Source: Endomicrobium sp. (GTDB lineage: Bacteria; Elusimicrobiota; Endomicrobiia; Endomicrobiales; Endomicrobiaceae). From it: 64,000 nt of DNA. Below are positions 1 through 9,731 of the stretch, one piece after another (position 1 is the stretch's first letter; each line of letters begins with the position of its first letter). A program made the position numbers and the translations under genes. The DNA lies in the NCBI GenBank assembly GCA_031262585.1, contig JAISHK010000009.1, positions 1-64,000 of the forward strand, read 5' to 3'. Below the pieces are notes generated by a model. The model did no database searches and was not told the DNA's origin. It was given only the letters and a program-made list of their open reading frames with translations.

Positions 1-153
1 GCGTTAAAAAAGCTTTCCGTTGATAATCTTTCAAATTTATATCCTCATCCGTTTAAAGTATTTTTGGAATACTCTCATCCACCAATTTTAGAAAGAATTA
101 AAGCGATAAAAAAGATAGAACTTTCTACTGAAAATAACAATAATGCATTTTAA
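1..153 (+). CDS. M48 family metallopeptidase (Ste24-like), C-terminal end
   Basis: Only the last 50 codons lie in the window, in frame 1, ending at TAA 151-153. The visible peptide contains LSNLYPHPF and VFLEYSHPPILERI, the conserved C-terminal pattern of Ste24/HtpX-type M48 zinc proteases, in which an S-H-P-P-x-x-x-R-I element closes the catalytic domain. The HExxH motif lies upstream of the window. Family members are integral membrane proteases. The stop is 21 bases before the next gene on the same strand, so the two are probably cotranscribed. The assignment rests on this short tail only. Confidence 0.75.
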   Translation, partial: ALKKLSVDNLSNLYPHPFKVFLEYSHPPILERIKAIKKIELSTENNNNAF

Positions 154-174
154 TATTATTTATGGAGAAATTAA

Positions 175-1224
175 ATGGAAAAACTGTTAAAAGACTTACT
201 TATGTCTGATGGAATATCAGGTTACGAAGAAAACATTGCAAAAATTATAAATAATTCACTTTCAAAAGTATGTGATAACGTTGAAAACGACAATTTTGGA
301 AATGTTATTGGTCAATTGGGCAAAGGCAAAAAGAAAATAATGATTGCCGCTCATATGGACGAAATCGGCATGATTGTAAAACATATTAACGAAAAAGGAT
401 ATATATATTTCATCAAAATTGGTGGAATAAATGACTCTATTTTACCGGGTAAAACTATAGAAATTATTAATAAAAAAGGCGAACACATAAAAGGAATAAT
501 AGGAACTAAACCACCCCATTTAATGACTGCCGAACAGGCCAAACAACCCGTTAAATATACAAATATGTTTATAGATATAGGATTTTCTTCTAAGTATGAG
601 GTACTAAAAGTATTAGATATAGGCGATCAGATAATTTTTGAACCTAATGCCGGAATTTTAAATGGAGATTTTTATTATGGCAAAGCAGCAGATAACAGAA
701 TAAGTTGCTATGCTATGATAAAAACTATGGAAGTACTTTCAAAAATAAAAAACTTAGATGCTACAGTTTATGCTTGCGCCACAGCTCAAGAAGAGGTTGG
801 CTTAAAGGGTGGAAAAACTTCATCGTTTAAAATAAATCCAGATTTTGCTATTATTATGGATACTACTATTGCCGGAGATACACCTGAAATTGAAGAAAAA
901 GTCTCATCATTAAAACTTGGAAATGGTGTTGCTATAACAATGATAGAAGCTTCCGGAAGAGGAACAATAGTATCTCAAAAAGTTCGCAAATTAATTCTTA
1001 AAGCTGCAAATGAAAATAAAATACCTTATCAAATAGATATATTAGATGGCGGCATGACAGATGGGGCATCAATATATATAAATAAAGAAGGTATTTTAAC
1101 AGGAATTTTAAGTATTCCGACAAGATATATCCACGCTCCAACTTCTGTTTTTAATATAAAAGACATAAACTACACTGTAAATTTAGCTGTTAAAACAGTA
1201 GAGAAAGCGGCAAAAGAACTTTGA
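175..1224 (+). CDS. M42 family metallo-aminopeptidase
   Basis: Predicted cytoplasmic di-metal aminopeptidase of the M42 family (glutamyl aminopeptidase/FrvX-like), 349 aa, the usual family length. Metal and catalytic motifs are present: AAHMDEIG near residue 60, KAADNR near 167, the general-base pair in TAQEEVG near 206, an Asp in IIMDTT near 226, and the late His in RYIHAP near 323. It probably trims oligopeptides after proteolysis. Its TGA stop overlaps the TTG start of the next gene by four bases, indicating translational coupling. The exact substrate cannot be told from sequence. Confidence 0.9.
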   Translation: MEKLLKDLLMSDGISGYEENIAKIINNSLSKVCDNVENDNFGNVIGQLGKGKKKIMIAAHMDEIGMIVKHINEKGYIYFIKIGGINDSILPGKTIEIINKKGEHIKGIIGTKPPHLMTAEQAKQPVKYTNMFIDIGFSSKYEVLKVLDIGDQIIFEPNAGILNGDFYYGKAADNRISCYAMIKTMEVLSKIKNLDATVYACATAQEEVGLKGGKTSSFKINPDFAIIMDTTIAGDTPEIEEKVSSLKLGNGVAITMIEASGRGTIVSQKVRKLILKAANENKIPYQIDILDGGMTDGASIYINKEGILTGILSIPTRYIHAPTSVFNIKDINYTVNLAVKTVEKAAKEL

Positions 1225-2045
1225 GTTTAAATTTTTGTATTCTTTCAAGTGGTTCAAGTGGAAATTGTTCCATAATCTGGACCGAAAAAGTGGCAATATT
1301 AATTGATTGTGGTTGTAGTTCTAAATACATCATAAAAAACCTTAATTACTTAAATATTACACCACAAAATATAAAAGCTGCTTTTATAACACATGCTCAT
1401 AGCGATCATATAAGCACACCAGGAATTAATTTTTTACATAATAATGATATTCCTATTTATTTGCATCAGGATATATATTCAGATATTCTAAAAAAACACA
1501 GAGATAAAATTGAAAAATGCAATATTGTACCTTTTTACAAAAGTGTTGAAATTGAAAATATTTTTGTTCAATCTTTTGACGTTCACCATAAAGACAAAAA
1601 CATTTCGCATACACTAGGTTTTACATTCTCATCCACAATAAATGAAAGAAAGTATAAAATAGGATATTTAACGGATACCGGGAAAGTTTGTGACAAAATT
1701 ATAAAAAACTTAGTAAACAGTAATATATTAATAATTGAATCAAACTATAATAAAACAATATTAAATTCAAGCTTCAGAACTTATAATAATAAAAAGTGGA
1801 TACTAAGCGAAAAAGGACATTTATCAAATGAAGATGCTGCAAACGCTATTTATAAAATAAGAAGTTTGTCTACAAGTAAAGATAGTTTAAAATATGTTTT
1901 TCTTGCACATATAAGTAAACATCACAATACAAACTCTCTTGCTATAAAAACATCAAAAAAATTACTTTTAAGCAAAAACATACACGACGTAAAGCTATTT
2001 ATAACTAAACGAAATCAAAAATGTCCCACAATAAGAATTAATTAA
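1221..2045 (+). CDS. MBL-fold metallohydrolase, WalJ/YycJ-like
   Basis: Metallo-beta-lactamase fold hydrolase of 274 aa. It starts with FCILSSGSSGNC, the hallmark opening of the YycJ/WalJ family, followed by the metal-binding HAHSDH near residue 56. Later family landmarks are the Asp in YLTDTG near 150, ESNY near 168, the His in GHLSNE near 206 and FLAHIS near 231. Family members are cytoplasmic exonuclease-like phosphodiesterases, linked in Firmicutes to DNA repair and cell-wall signalling. The start is TTG, overlapping the preceding stop. The 3' end overlaps the convergent minus-strand gene by 8 bases. Confidence 0.85.
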   Translation: MSLNFCILSSGSSGNCSIIWTEKVAILIDCGCSSKYIIKNLNYLNITPQNIKAAFITHAHSDHISTPGINFLHNNDIPIYLHQDIYSDILKKHRDKIEKCNIVPFYKSVEIENIFVQSFDVHHKDKNISHTLGFTFSSTINERKYKIGYLTDTGKVCDKIIKNLVNSNILIIESNYNKTILNSSFRTYNNKKWILSEKGHLSNEDAANAIYKIRSLSTSKDSLKYVFLAHISKHHNTNSLAIKTSKKLLLSKNIHDVKLFITKRNQKCPTIRIN

Positions 2046-2838
2046 TATTGAGCATTTTTTTAATATTTTTGCTAAATATTTTTTGTTTATTTTCTTCAGA
2101 GATACTTAGCGTTTGAATAAAATTTATATCTTCTTTAGAACTTCCTATAGGGAAATCCGAACCATAAATAATTTTATCAAATCCATGTTGGTTAAAGAAT
2201 TTGTTAAGTAATTCTTTTTTCATAAATCTTACGCTATCTGAAGTGTCAAAGTATAAACTCTTTCCACAAAGTTTTTCTAACGACTCTTTCCACATTAAAT
2301 ATCCACCCATATGTGCACCGATAATTTTAATACCAGGAAATTTTACAATAATTTTTTCAACTTTATCTGGAGAACTTTTTATATCACCACAAGAACTTAC
2401 ACCACAATGCAATAATATAGGCAACTGTAATTTTTCAAGTTCTTCATAAAAAGGAAAAGCTTTCTCATCATTTACATAAAAATTTTGGAAGTCAGGTTGC
2501 AACTTTACACCAAAACAACTGTCTTTAATTCTTTTTAACTCTTCTTTAAAATTACTAAAAAAAGGGTGTATTGCGGCAAAAACAATAATCCTTTCATACT
2601 TTAAAGAAAAGAGCCAATTATTTATAGAAATCACTTGATCAGGACGGGAAGCAACTGAAGATACAATACTTTTAGAAACACCATTTATATCCATATACCT
2701 TAACAAGTTGTTTACTGTAGGCAAAATTACTATCTGACGGTTTATTACATTTTCAAGATAAGATTTAGCCTTGAATACTATTTTTTCAGGCCATACATGA
2801 GTATGAGCATCTATTATATCCATAACATTTTCATACAA
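2038..2838 (-). CDS. Amidohydrolase family protein (COG2159-like)
   Basis: TIM-barrel metal-dependent hydrolase of about 266 aa. The N-terminal metal site is IIDAHTHVW (His-x-His). Further ligands are HCGVSS near residue 143, IGAHMGG near 174 and YGSDFPIG near 225, matching the amidohydrolase-2 (ACMSD/TatD-like) pattern. The substrate is unknown. A second in-frame ATG at 2823 gives MDIIDAHTHV, which looks like a more natural N-terminus; neither start has a clear ribosome-binding site. It is convergent with the WalJ-like gene, with 8 bases of overlap. Confidence 0.8.
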   Translation of the reverse strand: MYENVMDIIDAHTHVWPEKIVFKAKSYLENVINRQIVILPTVNNLLRYMDINGVSKSIVSSVASRPDQVISINNWLFSLKYERIIVFAAIHPFFSNFKEELKRIKDSCFGVKLQPDFQNFYVNDEKAFPFYEELEKLQLPILLHCGVSSCGDIKSSPDKVEKIIVKFPGIKIIGAHMGGYLMWKESLEKLCGKSLYFDTSDSVRFMKKELLNKFFNQHGFDKIIYGSDFPIGSSKEDINFIQTLSISEENKQKIFSKNIKKMLNIN

Positions 2839-2893
2839 TATAAATATACATAAAGTAAAGACACATTGAAATATTTATTATAATAAATAAAAT

Positions 2894-3895
2894 TTATTTT
2901 AAAAGCATAATTGCAGCCGTTAAATATATATCTTCAGCAGTTGAACCCCTACTTAAATCGCTTACAGGAAGAGAAAGTCCTTGAATTATAGGACCTAGTG
3001 CTTGGAAACCACCAAATCTTTCTGCAATTTTATAACCAATATTACCAGAATTTAAATCTGGGAAAATCAAAATATTTGCACTGCCGGCAACAACAGAATT
3101 TGGTGCTTTCCTTTTACCAACACTAGAAATAACAGAAGCATCAAACTGAAGCTCTCCATCAACATCTACATCAGACTGTCCAGCAAAATGCGTTTTTAAT
3201 AACTCTGTCGCTTCTATAACTTTCATTAAAAGTTTATTATTTGCACTGCCTTTGGTTGAAAATGAAAGTATTGCAACTTTTGCTTGTCTTCCGGGAAAAA
3301 GTTTTTTGAAATTCCCAACAGTTGCAATCGCAATATCTTTTAAACCTAAAGCATTAGGATCAGGATTTACAGCACAATCAGCAAACATAACAGGATCTTT
3401 TACTATAAGATGGTTGTCAGGAGGTACCATAAGAAAATAAGAAGAAACTAATTTTATACCTGTAGCTGTACCTATTGTACAAAAACTCGTTCTTAAAACA
3501 TCGGCAGTGTCATAAACGGCACCTCCAACACATGCGTCACATTTACCACTCTTTAAATATATCATTGAAAAATATAAAGGCTTCTTTAAAAGTTCTAAAG
3601 CCTCTCGTTCAGATATACCTTTTTTTATTCTTGCATCAACAAATTCTTTAATTTTGTTTTCATCTAAAAAAGAATTATCTATTTTTATTATCTCCACTCC
3701 GCTCAAATCTATACCTGCATTATAAGCATTCTTCTCAACTTCTTGCATATTGTCAGTAGGCAAAATAACAGAAGCTATATTATTTTTTACAAGCATACTT
3801 GCAGCTTTTAACACTCTTATATCAAAACTTTCAGGTAAAATAATTTTACCTTTTACTTTTTTTGCCAATGTTAAAATATGTTCCTTTATGTCCAT
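2894..3895 (-). CDS. pta: Phosphate acetyltransferase
   Basis: Transfers the acetyl group of acetyl-CoA to phosphate, giving acetyl phosphate for substrate-level ATP synthesis by acetate kinase (not in this window). The 333 aa match the short single-domain Pta/Ptb class. Family landmarks are KIILPESFDIRVLKAA at the N-terminus, GGAVYDTADVLR near 124, VMFADCAVNPDP near 169, LSFSTKGSANN near 211, and ANILIFPDLNSGNIGYKI near 272. AGGAGA sits just before the ATG. The gene implies acetate-forming fermentation. Phosphate butyryltransferase is a less likely alternative. Confidence 0.93.
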   Translation of the reverse strand: MDIKEHILTLAKKVKGKIILPESFDIRVLKAASMLVKNNIASVILPTDNMQEVEKNAYNAGIDLSGVEIIKIDNSFLDENKIKEFVDARIKKGISEREALELLKKPLYFSMIYLKSGKCDACVGGAVYDTADVLRTSFCTIGTATGIKLVSSYFLMVPPDNHLIVKDPVMFADCAVNPDPNALGLKDIAIATVGNFKKLFPGRQAKVAILSFSTKGSANNKLLMKVIEATELLKTHFAGQSDVDVDGELQFDASVISSVGKRKAPNSVVAGSANILIFPDLNSGNIGYKIAERFGGFQALGPIIQGLSLPVSDLSRGSTAEDIYLTAAIMLLK

Positions 3896-3969
3896 ATATT
3901 TCTCCTGATATTCAGTTGTACAGTTTTACACATGTGGAAACAGCTAAAAACAAATTAAAAAATTATCAT

Positions 3970-5622
3970 TTATTTCCCCATTTTTCTTATTTCTTTTCTC
4001 TTAATTTTACCACTTATCGTCTTAGGCAATTCATTTACAAACTCTATAACTCTTGGATACTTGTAAGGAGCAGTAATTTTTTTAACATGATTTTGAAGCT
4101 CTATAATAAGCTTTGAACTCGGTTTATATCCTTTAGCTAAAACAACTGTGGCTTTCACAATTGTTCCGCGAACACTATCTGGCATTCCAGTTATAGCACA
4201 CTCAAGTACACAGGGATGTTCCATTAAAGCACTTTCAACTTCAAACGGACCAATTCTATAACCAGAACTTTTTATAACATCATCAGAACGTCCAATAAAC
4301 CAAATATAACCATCTTCATCCTTATATGCCATATCTCCTGTATCATATATACCATCATTCCAAACACTTCTAGTCATAGAAATATTTTTGTAATATCCAC
4401 AAAATAAACCTAGAGGTTTACAATTTTTAGTCTTTACTACAAGGCGACCCTCTTTACCAGGTTCACAAGAATTGTTTTCCTTATCAATAATATCTAAATC
4501 CCAGCCCGCTGATGGTTTACCAATAGAACCAGGCCTCACTTTCATCCAAGGGAAAGTGGCGGCTATAACAATTGTCTCTGTTTGCCCAAAACCTTCTTTT
4601 ATATCAATACCAGTCATTTTCTTAAATTGATAGAAAACTTCAGGGTTTAAAGGTTCACCTGCTGTTTCAGCATATTTTAATTTGGACAAATTATATTTAG
4701 AAATATCTTCTTTTATAATATGTCTGTAAACTGTAGGTGGTGCACAAAATGAAGTAACACCATATTTTGCCACTCTTTCCATTAAATTATGATGATTAAA
4801 CCTTTCATAATCGTAAACAAAAACACATGCTCCACAAAGCCATTGACCGTATATTTTTCCCCAAGAAGCTTTAGCCCATCCTGTATCAGCTACAGTAAGA
4901 TGAAGACTATTATCGTCTAAATTTTGCCAAAACCTTGCAGTTATAATATGACCTAAAGGATATGAATAATCATGATATGCCATTTTGGGCAATCCTGTAG
5001 TTCCTGATGTAAAATATAGAATAAATTTATCTGAAATTTTAATAGCATTGTCTCCTGTAGATTTTTTAAAAACATCGGAAAACTTCTTAATTTCTTTAGA
5101 ATACTCAATCCATTCATTTACATGGCCATTTACGGAAACAATGTTTTTTAATTCTGGCAAATCTTTCTTTGCTTCATTTATAACTTTTACAATTCTGCTA
5201 TCTGCAATTGCAACAATAGTATTTATTTCGGCAGCCTTTACTCTATACTTAATATCTTTTACTGTTAAAAGGTGCGTCGCAGGAACTAACACTGCTCCTA
5301 TTTTGTGAAGCGCAACTGCAAAATGCCAGTATTCGTAACGCCTCTTTAACATAAGCATTACAGTATCACCTTTCTTTACACCTAAAGATTTTAAAAAATT
5401 TGCTATACGATTACTTTCTTTCTTAATGTCCAAAAAAGAAAATATTCTCTCTGCTCCTTCTGAATTACACCATATTATCGCCTTTTTATTTGGTTCAATA
5501 TTTGCAAGCTCATCAACAACATCAAAACCAAAATTAAAATTTTTTGGAACACAAATTTTACAATTTCTTATAAAATCATCATATGATTCATAGTTAATTT
5601 TCACATATTTTTCAGCTAGCAT
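3970..5622 (-). CDS. AMP-binding acyl-CoA synthetase (acetyl/medium-chain type)
   Basis: ANL-superfamily ligase of 550 aa that activates a carboxylic acid to an acyl-adenylate and then to the CoA thioester. The P-loop-like motif LYFTSGTTGLPKMA lies near residue 204, GFGQTET near 343, the YDTGD motif near 425, the hinge FIGRSDDVIKSSGYRIGP near 441, and the catalytic Lys in PKTISGKIKRKE near the C-terminus. Architecture fits the medium-chain acyl-CoA synthetase group; the acid cannot be read from sequence. It follows an XRE-cupin regulator by 51 bases, a pairing seen in many anaerobes, so the two are probably cotranscribed. A GAGAGGG site precedes the ATG. Confidence 0.88.
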   Translation of the reverse strand: MLAEKYVKINYESYDDFIRNCKICVPKNFNFGFDVVDELANIEPNKKAIIWCNSEGAERIFSFLDIKKESNRIANFLKSLGVKKGDTVMLMLKRRYEYWHFAVALHKIGAVLVPATHLLTVKDIKYRVKAAEINTIVAIADSRIVKVINEAKKDLPELKNIVSVNGHVNEWIEYSKEIKKFSDVFKKSTGDNAIKISDKFILYFTSGTTGLPKMAYHDYSYPLGHIITARFWQNLDDNSLHLTVADTGWAKASWGKIYGQWLCGACVFVYDYERFNHHNLMERVAKYGVTSFCAPPTVYRHIIKEDISKYNLSKLKYAETAGEPLNPEVFYQFKKMTGIDIKEGFGQTETIVIAATFPWMKVRPGSIGKPSAGWDLDIIDKENNSCEPGKEGRLVVKTKNCKPLGLFCGYYKNISMTRSVWNDGIYDTGDMAYKDEDGYIWFIGRSDDVIKSSGYRIGPFEVESALMEHPCVLECAITGMPDSVRGTIVKATVVLAKGYKPSSKLIIELQNHVKKITAPYKYPRVIEFVNELPKTISGKIKRKEIRKMGK

Positions 5623-5673
5623 ATCCCTCTCTTTTAAATAAAAATTATAAAGCTTAAAACATATTAATTAAAC

Positions 5674-6228
5674 TCATAAAATTACGCACAAAAATTTTGC
5701 AGACTTGCCATTCAAAGCAAACATTGCATGTTCATATCCTGAATCAAAATAAACAGAATCTCCCGCTTCTAAAATATATTCACTACCATCATAAACAACT
5801 TTTAATGCACCTTCAAGAATATAATTAAACTCTTGTCCAGAATGAGAATACATGTGCTTCGATTCATATTTTAAAGACTCTACTGTAACTAAAAAAAATT
5901 CTGCTTTTTTATGCACAAAATTCAAAGCTAAGTCCTGATATTTATATTCTTTTCTACGTTCTATCGCTAAATCTTTGCCTTTTTTAACTATCGCAATTCT
6001 TTTAAGATGAGGCTCAATTCCTGTAAGAAGAGTCGTTATTTCAACATTATACTTATTAGCAATAGTAAAAAGTACATTTACTGGAATATCAACTTGTCCA
6101 TTTTCATATTTTAGATATATCTCACTATCTAAGTTAATACTTTTGGCAAAATCTACTGTAGACAAATTTACTACTTCTCTAACTGCTTTTATACGCATCC
6201 CTACCTGTTGCCATAAAGTTTTCGACAT
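5674..6228 (-). CDS. XRE-family transcriptional regulator with cupin domain
   Basis: 184 aa with two domains. An N-terminal helix-turn-helix (about residues 8-64) contains RIKAVREVVNLSTVDFAKSI followed by YLKYENGQVDIPV. A C-terminal cupin (about 110-184) shows HSGQEFNYILEGAL and LEAGDSVYFDSGYEHA. Members of this class sense a small ligand through the cupin barrel. It lies directly upstream of the acyl-CoA synthetase, which it probably regulates, together with itself. A GGAGA site is 7-8 bases before the ATG. The effector is unknown. Confidence 0.85.
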   Translation of the reverse strand: MSKTLWQQVGMRIKAVREVVNLSTVDFAKSINLDSEIYLKYENGQVDIPVNVLFTIANKYNVEITTLLTGIEPHLKRIAIVKKGKDLAIERRKEYKYQDLALNFVHKKAEFFLVTVESLKYESKHMYSHSGQEFNYILEGALKVVYDGSEYILEAGDSVYFDSGYEHAMFALNGKSAKFLCVIL

Positions 6229-6281
6229 TATAAATCTCCAAGTTTAAATAAAGCAAAGAAAGCATCACAAACATAACCAAC

Positions 6282-7055
6282 TCACACAATTCTAACACAC
6301 AAAACAACATCTCCACTATCTTTAATAATTTCCACTTTATTAAAAAGTATATTATATTTTTTTGAATAATGCTTAACTTTTTTTTTTAAAATCTTTTCAA
6401 ACACATTAATAGTTTTTTGATCTATTTCATTAAGAATAACTAAAAATAAAGTATCATTTTCTACTCCAGCATACCGTAACTGCAGCATAGATATTAAAGC
6501 TCCTAAAAAAGGATTTACATTTGAAAGCATGTTTATTTGAGCTATAATTAATCTCCCAACAAATTCTTTATCACTTATATCATGTTTATCTGATATGACC
6601 TCTGCAGCAACTTTAGGCCCTATTATTTCAAAAAGATTTCGTGATTCATAATCAGAACGAGATATGCGCGTATAAAAATATTTTTTTACATCGTCAATAT
6701 TTTGTAATACTCTAAAAACCAAGCTTTTGTCATGACTATATACAGTTGCAACCATATATTTTATAACTGTATTACTACTCAAGACAACTCTCAATAAAGC
6801 ATTAGTTACAAGTTGAATTTTGCGTAAAGTATCTGATGCTATTTTACTATCCCTAGATGTTAGTCCTTCAAGCTCCATATCTAAGTACAAGGTTCTACCT
6901 ACAATACATGCTTTCGAATCTTGATTACACTCTTTACTTATTAATTTTTCTAAATCATAAGTTAGAGCTTCTTTTTTATAAGTCACACCACAAGAATTAA
7001 ATATAAGAGCCACTACTAACAAACATATCGTAACAGTGCTTTTTAAAAAGCTCAC
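6282..7055 (-). CDS. Putative lipoprotein of unknown function
   Basis: 257 aa, not recognised. It begins with a signal sequence (hydrophobic about residues 7-20) and a lipobox-like IFNSC with Cys22, so it is probably a lipid-anchored envelope protein. The remainder is mixed alpha/beta without repeats; no catalytic motif is evident. The start is GTG, with a GAGGT site about 13 bases upstream. It lies between the FtsH-like protease gene (33 bases upstream) and the XRE-cupin gene, all on one strand. Base composition matches its neighbours. Confidence 0.6.
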   Translation of the reverse strand: MSFLKSTVTICLLVVALIFNSCGVTYKKEALTYDLEKLISKECNQDSKACIVGRTLYLDMELEGLTSRDSKIASDTLRKIQLVTNALLRVVLSSNTVIKYMVATVYSHDKSLVFRVLQNIDDVKKYFYTRISRSDYESRNLFEIIGPKVAAEVISDKHDISDKEFVGRLIIAQINMLSNVNPFLGALISMLQLRYAGVENDTLFLVILNEIDQKTINVFEKILKKKVKHYSKKYNILFNKVEIIKDSGDVVLCVRIV

Positions 7056-7088
7056 AATATAAATTTTACCTCACAACATAAACTTCAA

Positions 7089-8726
7089 TTATTCTTTAAA
7101 ACCTGAAACGATCAAACCACCTGTTTTAGAATTTCTTTTTCCTACTGTTTCCATTACTTCTTCTAATTCATCAAAATCCAATTCTTTATCCTTTATAAGT
7201 CTTTTGACTATTGCTTCTACAGCATCCCAATTTGCTTTTAAAAATTTTTCTACTTTAGAATAACAAGAATTTATTATCGACATAGTTTCATTATTAAGTT
7301 TTTCTTTAAGTCTTTGAGACATTTTTTCTTTTGAAATAACAGAAAAATCACCTACAAACCCCTTGCTTCCCATACCCAAATTCCATACCATTGTATTTGC
7401 TATAGTCATAGCACGTTTAAAATCTGCTGAAACGCCAGTCGTTGTGGTATTATACTTAATTTTTTCCGCTACATATCCTGCAAGCGATACCATAATATCG
7501 GCAAGTAATTCATTTTTATTCTCGCTATGCAATTCTTCTTTAGGTAATCGAGCTACAAGTCCTAAAGAACCTTGATGTGACTTCAACGTAACTTTAAAAA
7601 CATCATCAGTAGGATGCATTAAATATATAGTTGTGGCGTGACCAGCTTCATGGTATGCGGTTATTTCAAGTTCTTTAGGAGTCATATCAATATGCGTTTC
7701 CAGACCTAAATCAATTCTATCCATTGATTCTGATATATCTTTCATATCAATAAACTCTTTTTTTTTCCTTGTTGCAATCAATGCCGCTTCTTTTACTATG
7801 TTTTCAATATCAGCAGGAGATTTATAAACTGTTTTTTTTGCAAGTCTATCTACTTTAACTTCAGGAACAACTTTAACCTTTTTTAAGTAAAAATCAAATA
7901 ATTGTTCTCTCGTTCTCAAGTTTGGAAGTCCAACTGTAATTTTTCTATCAAAACGACCAGATCTTAACAATGCTTTATCTAAAACATTCTCATCAGCATT
8001 CGTAGCAGCTATTACAATAACATTGCTTTTTTTATTATCAAGTCCATCCATTTCTACAAGAAGTTGATTTTGTGTGCTGTTTGTCTCTTCTCCACCACCC
8101 ATATAAGAAAATGTTCTCCCTCTGCCTATAACTTCAATTTCATCAATAAAAACTATACACGCACCTTCTGTATAAGCATATTCTCTAGCTTTTTTAAAAA
8201 GATTTCTCACCCTACTTGCTCCAACTCCTACAAACATTTCAACAAACTCGCTACCTGCCATTGAAATAAACGGGACTTTACATTCTGCAGCTATAGCTTC
8301 TGCAAGTAAAGTTTTGCCACAACCAGGCGGTCCCATCAATAAAATACCCTTAATTATCTTACCTCCTATTTTTTGGACTTGCTTCCTATCTTTTATAAGC
8401 TGAACTACTTCTAATGACTCTTTTTTAGCTTCCTCAAGCCCTATCACTTTCTTAAATGAAATCTCTATATTTTTAGTCTTAATTCTTCTCTTTTTTAAAT
8501 TTGTAAAACCACCTTCTCTAAAACTAATCATATACATAAAAACAAAAACAGCTGCACTCACAAAGACCAATAAAATCTGTATAGGTATTGTTGCAAGCGT
8601 CATAACTCTATAAAAAGATTCAAGCTTACTTAATCCGTAAATTGATAATATTACAAGCACAAAAAGAATTATAACTATCGTACACCATATTTTGTTGTTT
8701 TTAAAAAACAACTTTAACTTACGCAT
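7089..8726 (-). CDS. FtsH-like membrane ATP-dependent zinc metalloprotease, short form
   Basis: AAA+ protease anchored in the inner membrane. The start chosen is the ATG at 8726, 10 bases after AGGAG; a GTG at 8738 abuts that site. Two membrane segments (about 14-34 and 45-70 of the longer form) flank only about 15 residues, where classical FtsH has a folded periplasmic domain. Then come Walker A GPPGCGKT, Walker [11 protein letters not shown], the second region of homology with RSGRFDRK, the zinc motif HEAGH near 362 and the third ligand Asp in GVSADFKRA. Its 545 aa are shorter than the usual 600-650. All catalytic residues are present, so it should be active. Whether a full-length FtsH exists elsewhere is unknown. 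Confidence 0.88.
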   Translation of the reverse strand: MRKLKLFFKNNKIWCTIVIILFVLVILSIYGLSKLESFYRVMTLATIPIQILLVFVSAAVFVFMYMISFREGGFTNLKKRRIKTKNIEISFKKVIGLEEAKKESLEVVQLIKDRKQVQKIGGKIIKGILLMGPPGCGKTLLAEAIAAECKVPFISMAGSEFVEMFVGVGASRVRNLFKKAREYAYTEGACIVFIDEIEVIGRGRTFSYMGGGEETNSTQNQLLVEMDGLDNKKSNVIVIAATNADENVLDKALLRSGRFDRKITVGLPNLRTREQLFDFYLKKVKVVPEVKVDRLAKKTVYKSPADIENIVKEAALIATRKKKEFIDMKDISESMDRIDLGLETHIDMTPKELEITAYHEAGHATTIYLMHPTDDVFKVTLKSHQGSLGLVARLPKEELHSENKNELLADIMVSLAGYVAEKIKYNTTTTGVSADFKRAMTIANTMVWNLGMGSKGFVGDFSVISKEKMSQRLKEKLNNETMSIINSCYSKVEKFLKANWDAVEAIVKRLIKDKELDFDELEEVMETVGKRNSKTGGLIVSGFKE

Positions 8727-8797
8727 AATCTGATACACTCCTCTTGTCCTTATCCTTATTATAACTGCTAACTGCTAATCATAAATAAAATTAATGA

Positions 8798-9544
8798 CTA
8801 CTTTACTTTCCCCTGATTAGCAATCGATTCCATAGCCTTCTTAACAACTTCTGGATCACCTAAGTAATAATTTTTAATAGGTTTCAGATTATCGTCAAGT
8901 TCGTAAACAAGTGGCATCGCAGTAGGTATATTCAAATCTACTATATCACTATCAATTACGTTATCAAGATACTTCACCAACGCTCTTAAACTGTTACCAT
9001 GAGCAGCTATAATAATTTTTTTACCCATTTTTATTTTGGAGACTATCTCTTCTTCCCAATATGGAACAACTCTTTTAACTGTATCTTTTAAACATTCTGT
9101 TAAAGGAAGTTCATTTTTTGACAAAGCAGCATATTTTGGATCTTTCCCAGGATATCTTTCATCACTCTCATCCAAAGACATAGGAGAAATATCATAACTT
9201 CTTCTCCACAACTTTACTTGTTCTTCACCATATTTCACAGCTATTTCAGTTTTATTTAATCCTTGCAGTATCCCATAATGCTTTTCGTTCAATTTCCAAC
9301 TTTTAATTACAGGTATCCATAATAAATCCATAACATTAAGAATATTCCAAAGAGTTTTTATTGATCTTTTAAGAACTGACGCATAAGCTAAATCAAAACT
9401 AAATCCCTCTTTTTTAAGAAATTCACCAGCTTTCAATGCCTCTTTAATTCCTTTTTTAGACAGATCCACATCCATCCACCCAGTAAATCTATTTTCCTTA
9501 TTCCAGATACTTTCACCATGCCTTATTAAAACAATTTTATACAT
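8798..9544 (-). CDS. gpmA: 2,3-bisphosphoglycerate-dependent phosphoglycerate mutase
   Basis: Interconverts 3- and 2-phosphoglycerate in glycolysis. The 248 aa are typical of dPGM. The phosphohistidine motif [10 protein letters not shown] is at residues 6-15, followed by [31 protein letters not shown] near 55, [17 protein letters not shown] near 82, and the second catalytic His in [10 protein letters not shown] near 183. A GGAGG site lies 7 bases before the ATG, and a promoter is readable upstream. Confidence 0.96.
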   Translation of the reverse strand: MYKIVLIRHGESIWNKENRFTGWMDVDLSKKGIKEALKAGEFLKKEGFSFDLAYASVLKRSIKTLWNILNVMDLLWIPVIKSWKLNEKHYGILQGLNKTEIAVKYGEEQVKLWRRSYDISPMSLDESDERYPGKDPKYAALSKNELPLTECLKDTVKRVVPYWEEEIVSKIKMGKKIIIAAHGNSLRALVKYLDNVIDSDIVDLNIPTAMPLVYELDDNLKPIKNYYLGDPEVVKKAMESIANQGKVK

Positions 9545-9564
9545 TTTTAACCTCCAAGCTAATC

Positions 9565-9593
9565 ATTATATTACATTTAAAAACAACAAACAA
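9565..9593 (-). promoter_or_regulatory. Probable sigma-70-type promoter of gpmA
   Basis: On the minus strand a TATAAT -10 box (9565-9570) is preceded at 17 bases by TTGTTT (9588-9593). The predicted start of transcription is near 9558, about 14 bases before the gpmA ATG. This is pattern matching only; in DNA this AT-rich a perfect -10 box occurs easily by chance. Confidence 0.45.
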
Positions 9594-9657
9594 CAAGCAT
9601 AATAAAAACTTACTTGATTACAATATCAACATCACTTTTTAATCTAATATCTGTTCA

Positions 9658-9700
9658 CTTTATAAAATTCAAATTTTATAAAGCTTTTTCATCGAAAAAG
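9658..9700. repeat. Two adjacent perfect hairpins
   Basis: Positions 9658-9683 form a 12-bp perfect inverted repeat with a 2-base spacer (left arm CTTTATAAAATT). It is followed immediately by a second one at 9684-9700 (CTTTTTC, 3-base loop, GAAAAAG). They lie about 30 bases beyond the stop of the CDF transporter gene and before gpmA, so they may terminate or stabilise that transcript. Confidence 0.5.
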
Positions 9701-9731
9701 TTACTGAGATCTTTTAATAATATAGTTTCTA

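Noticed and set aside
4985-5308. 107-codon plus-strand frame inside the acyl-CoA synthetase gene
   Set aside because: Antisense shadow of a gene with full catalytic motifs.
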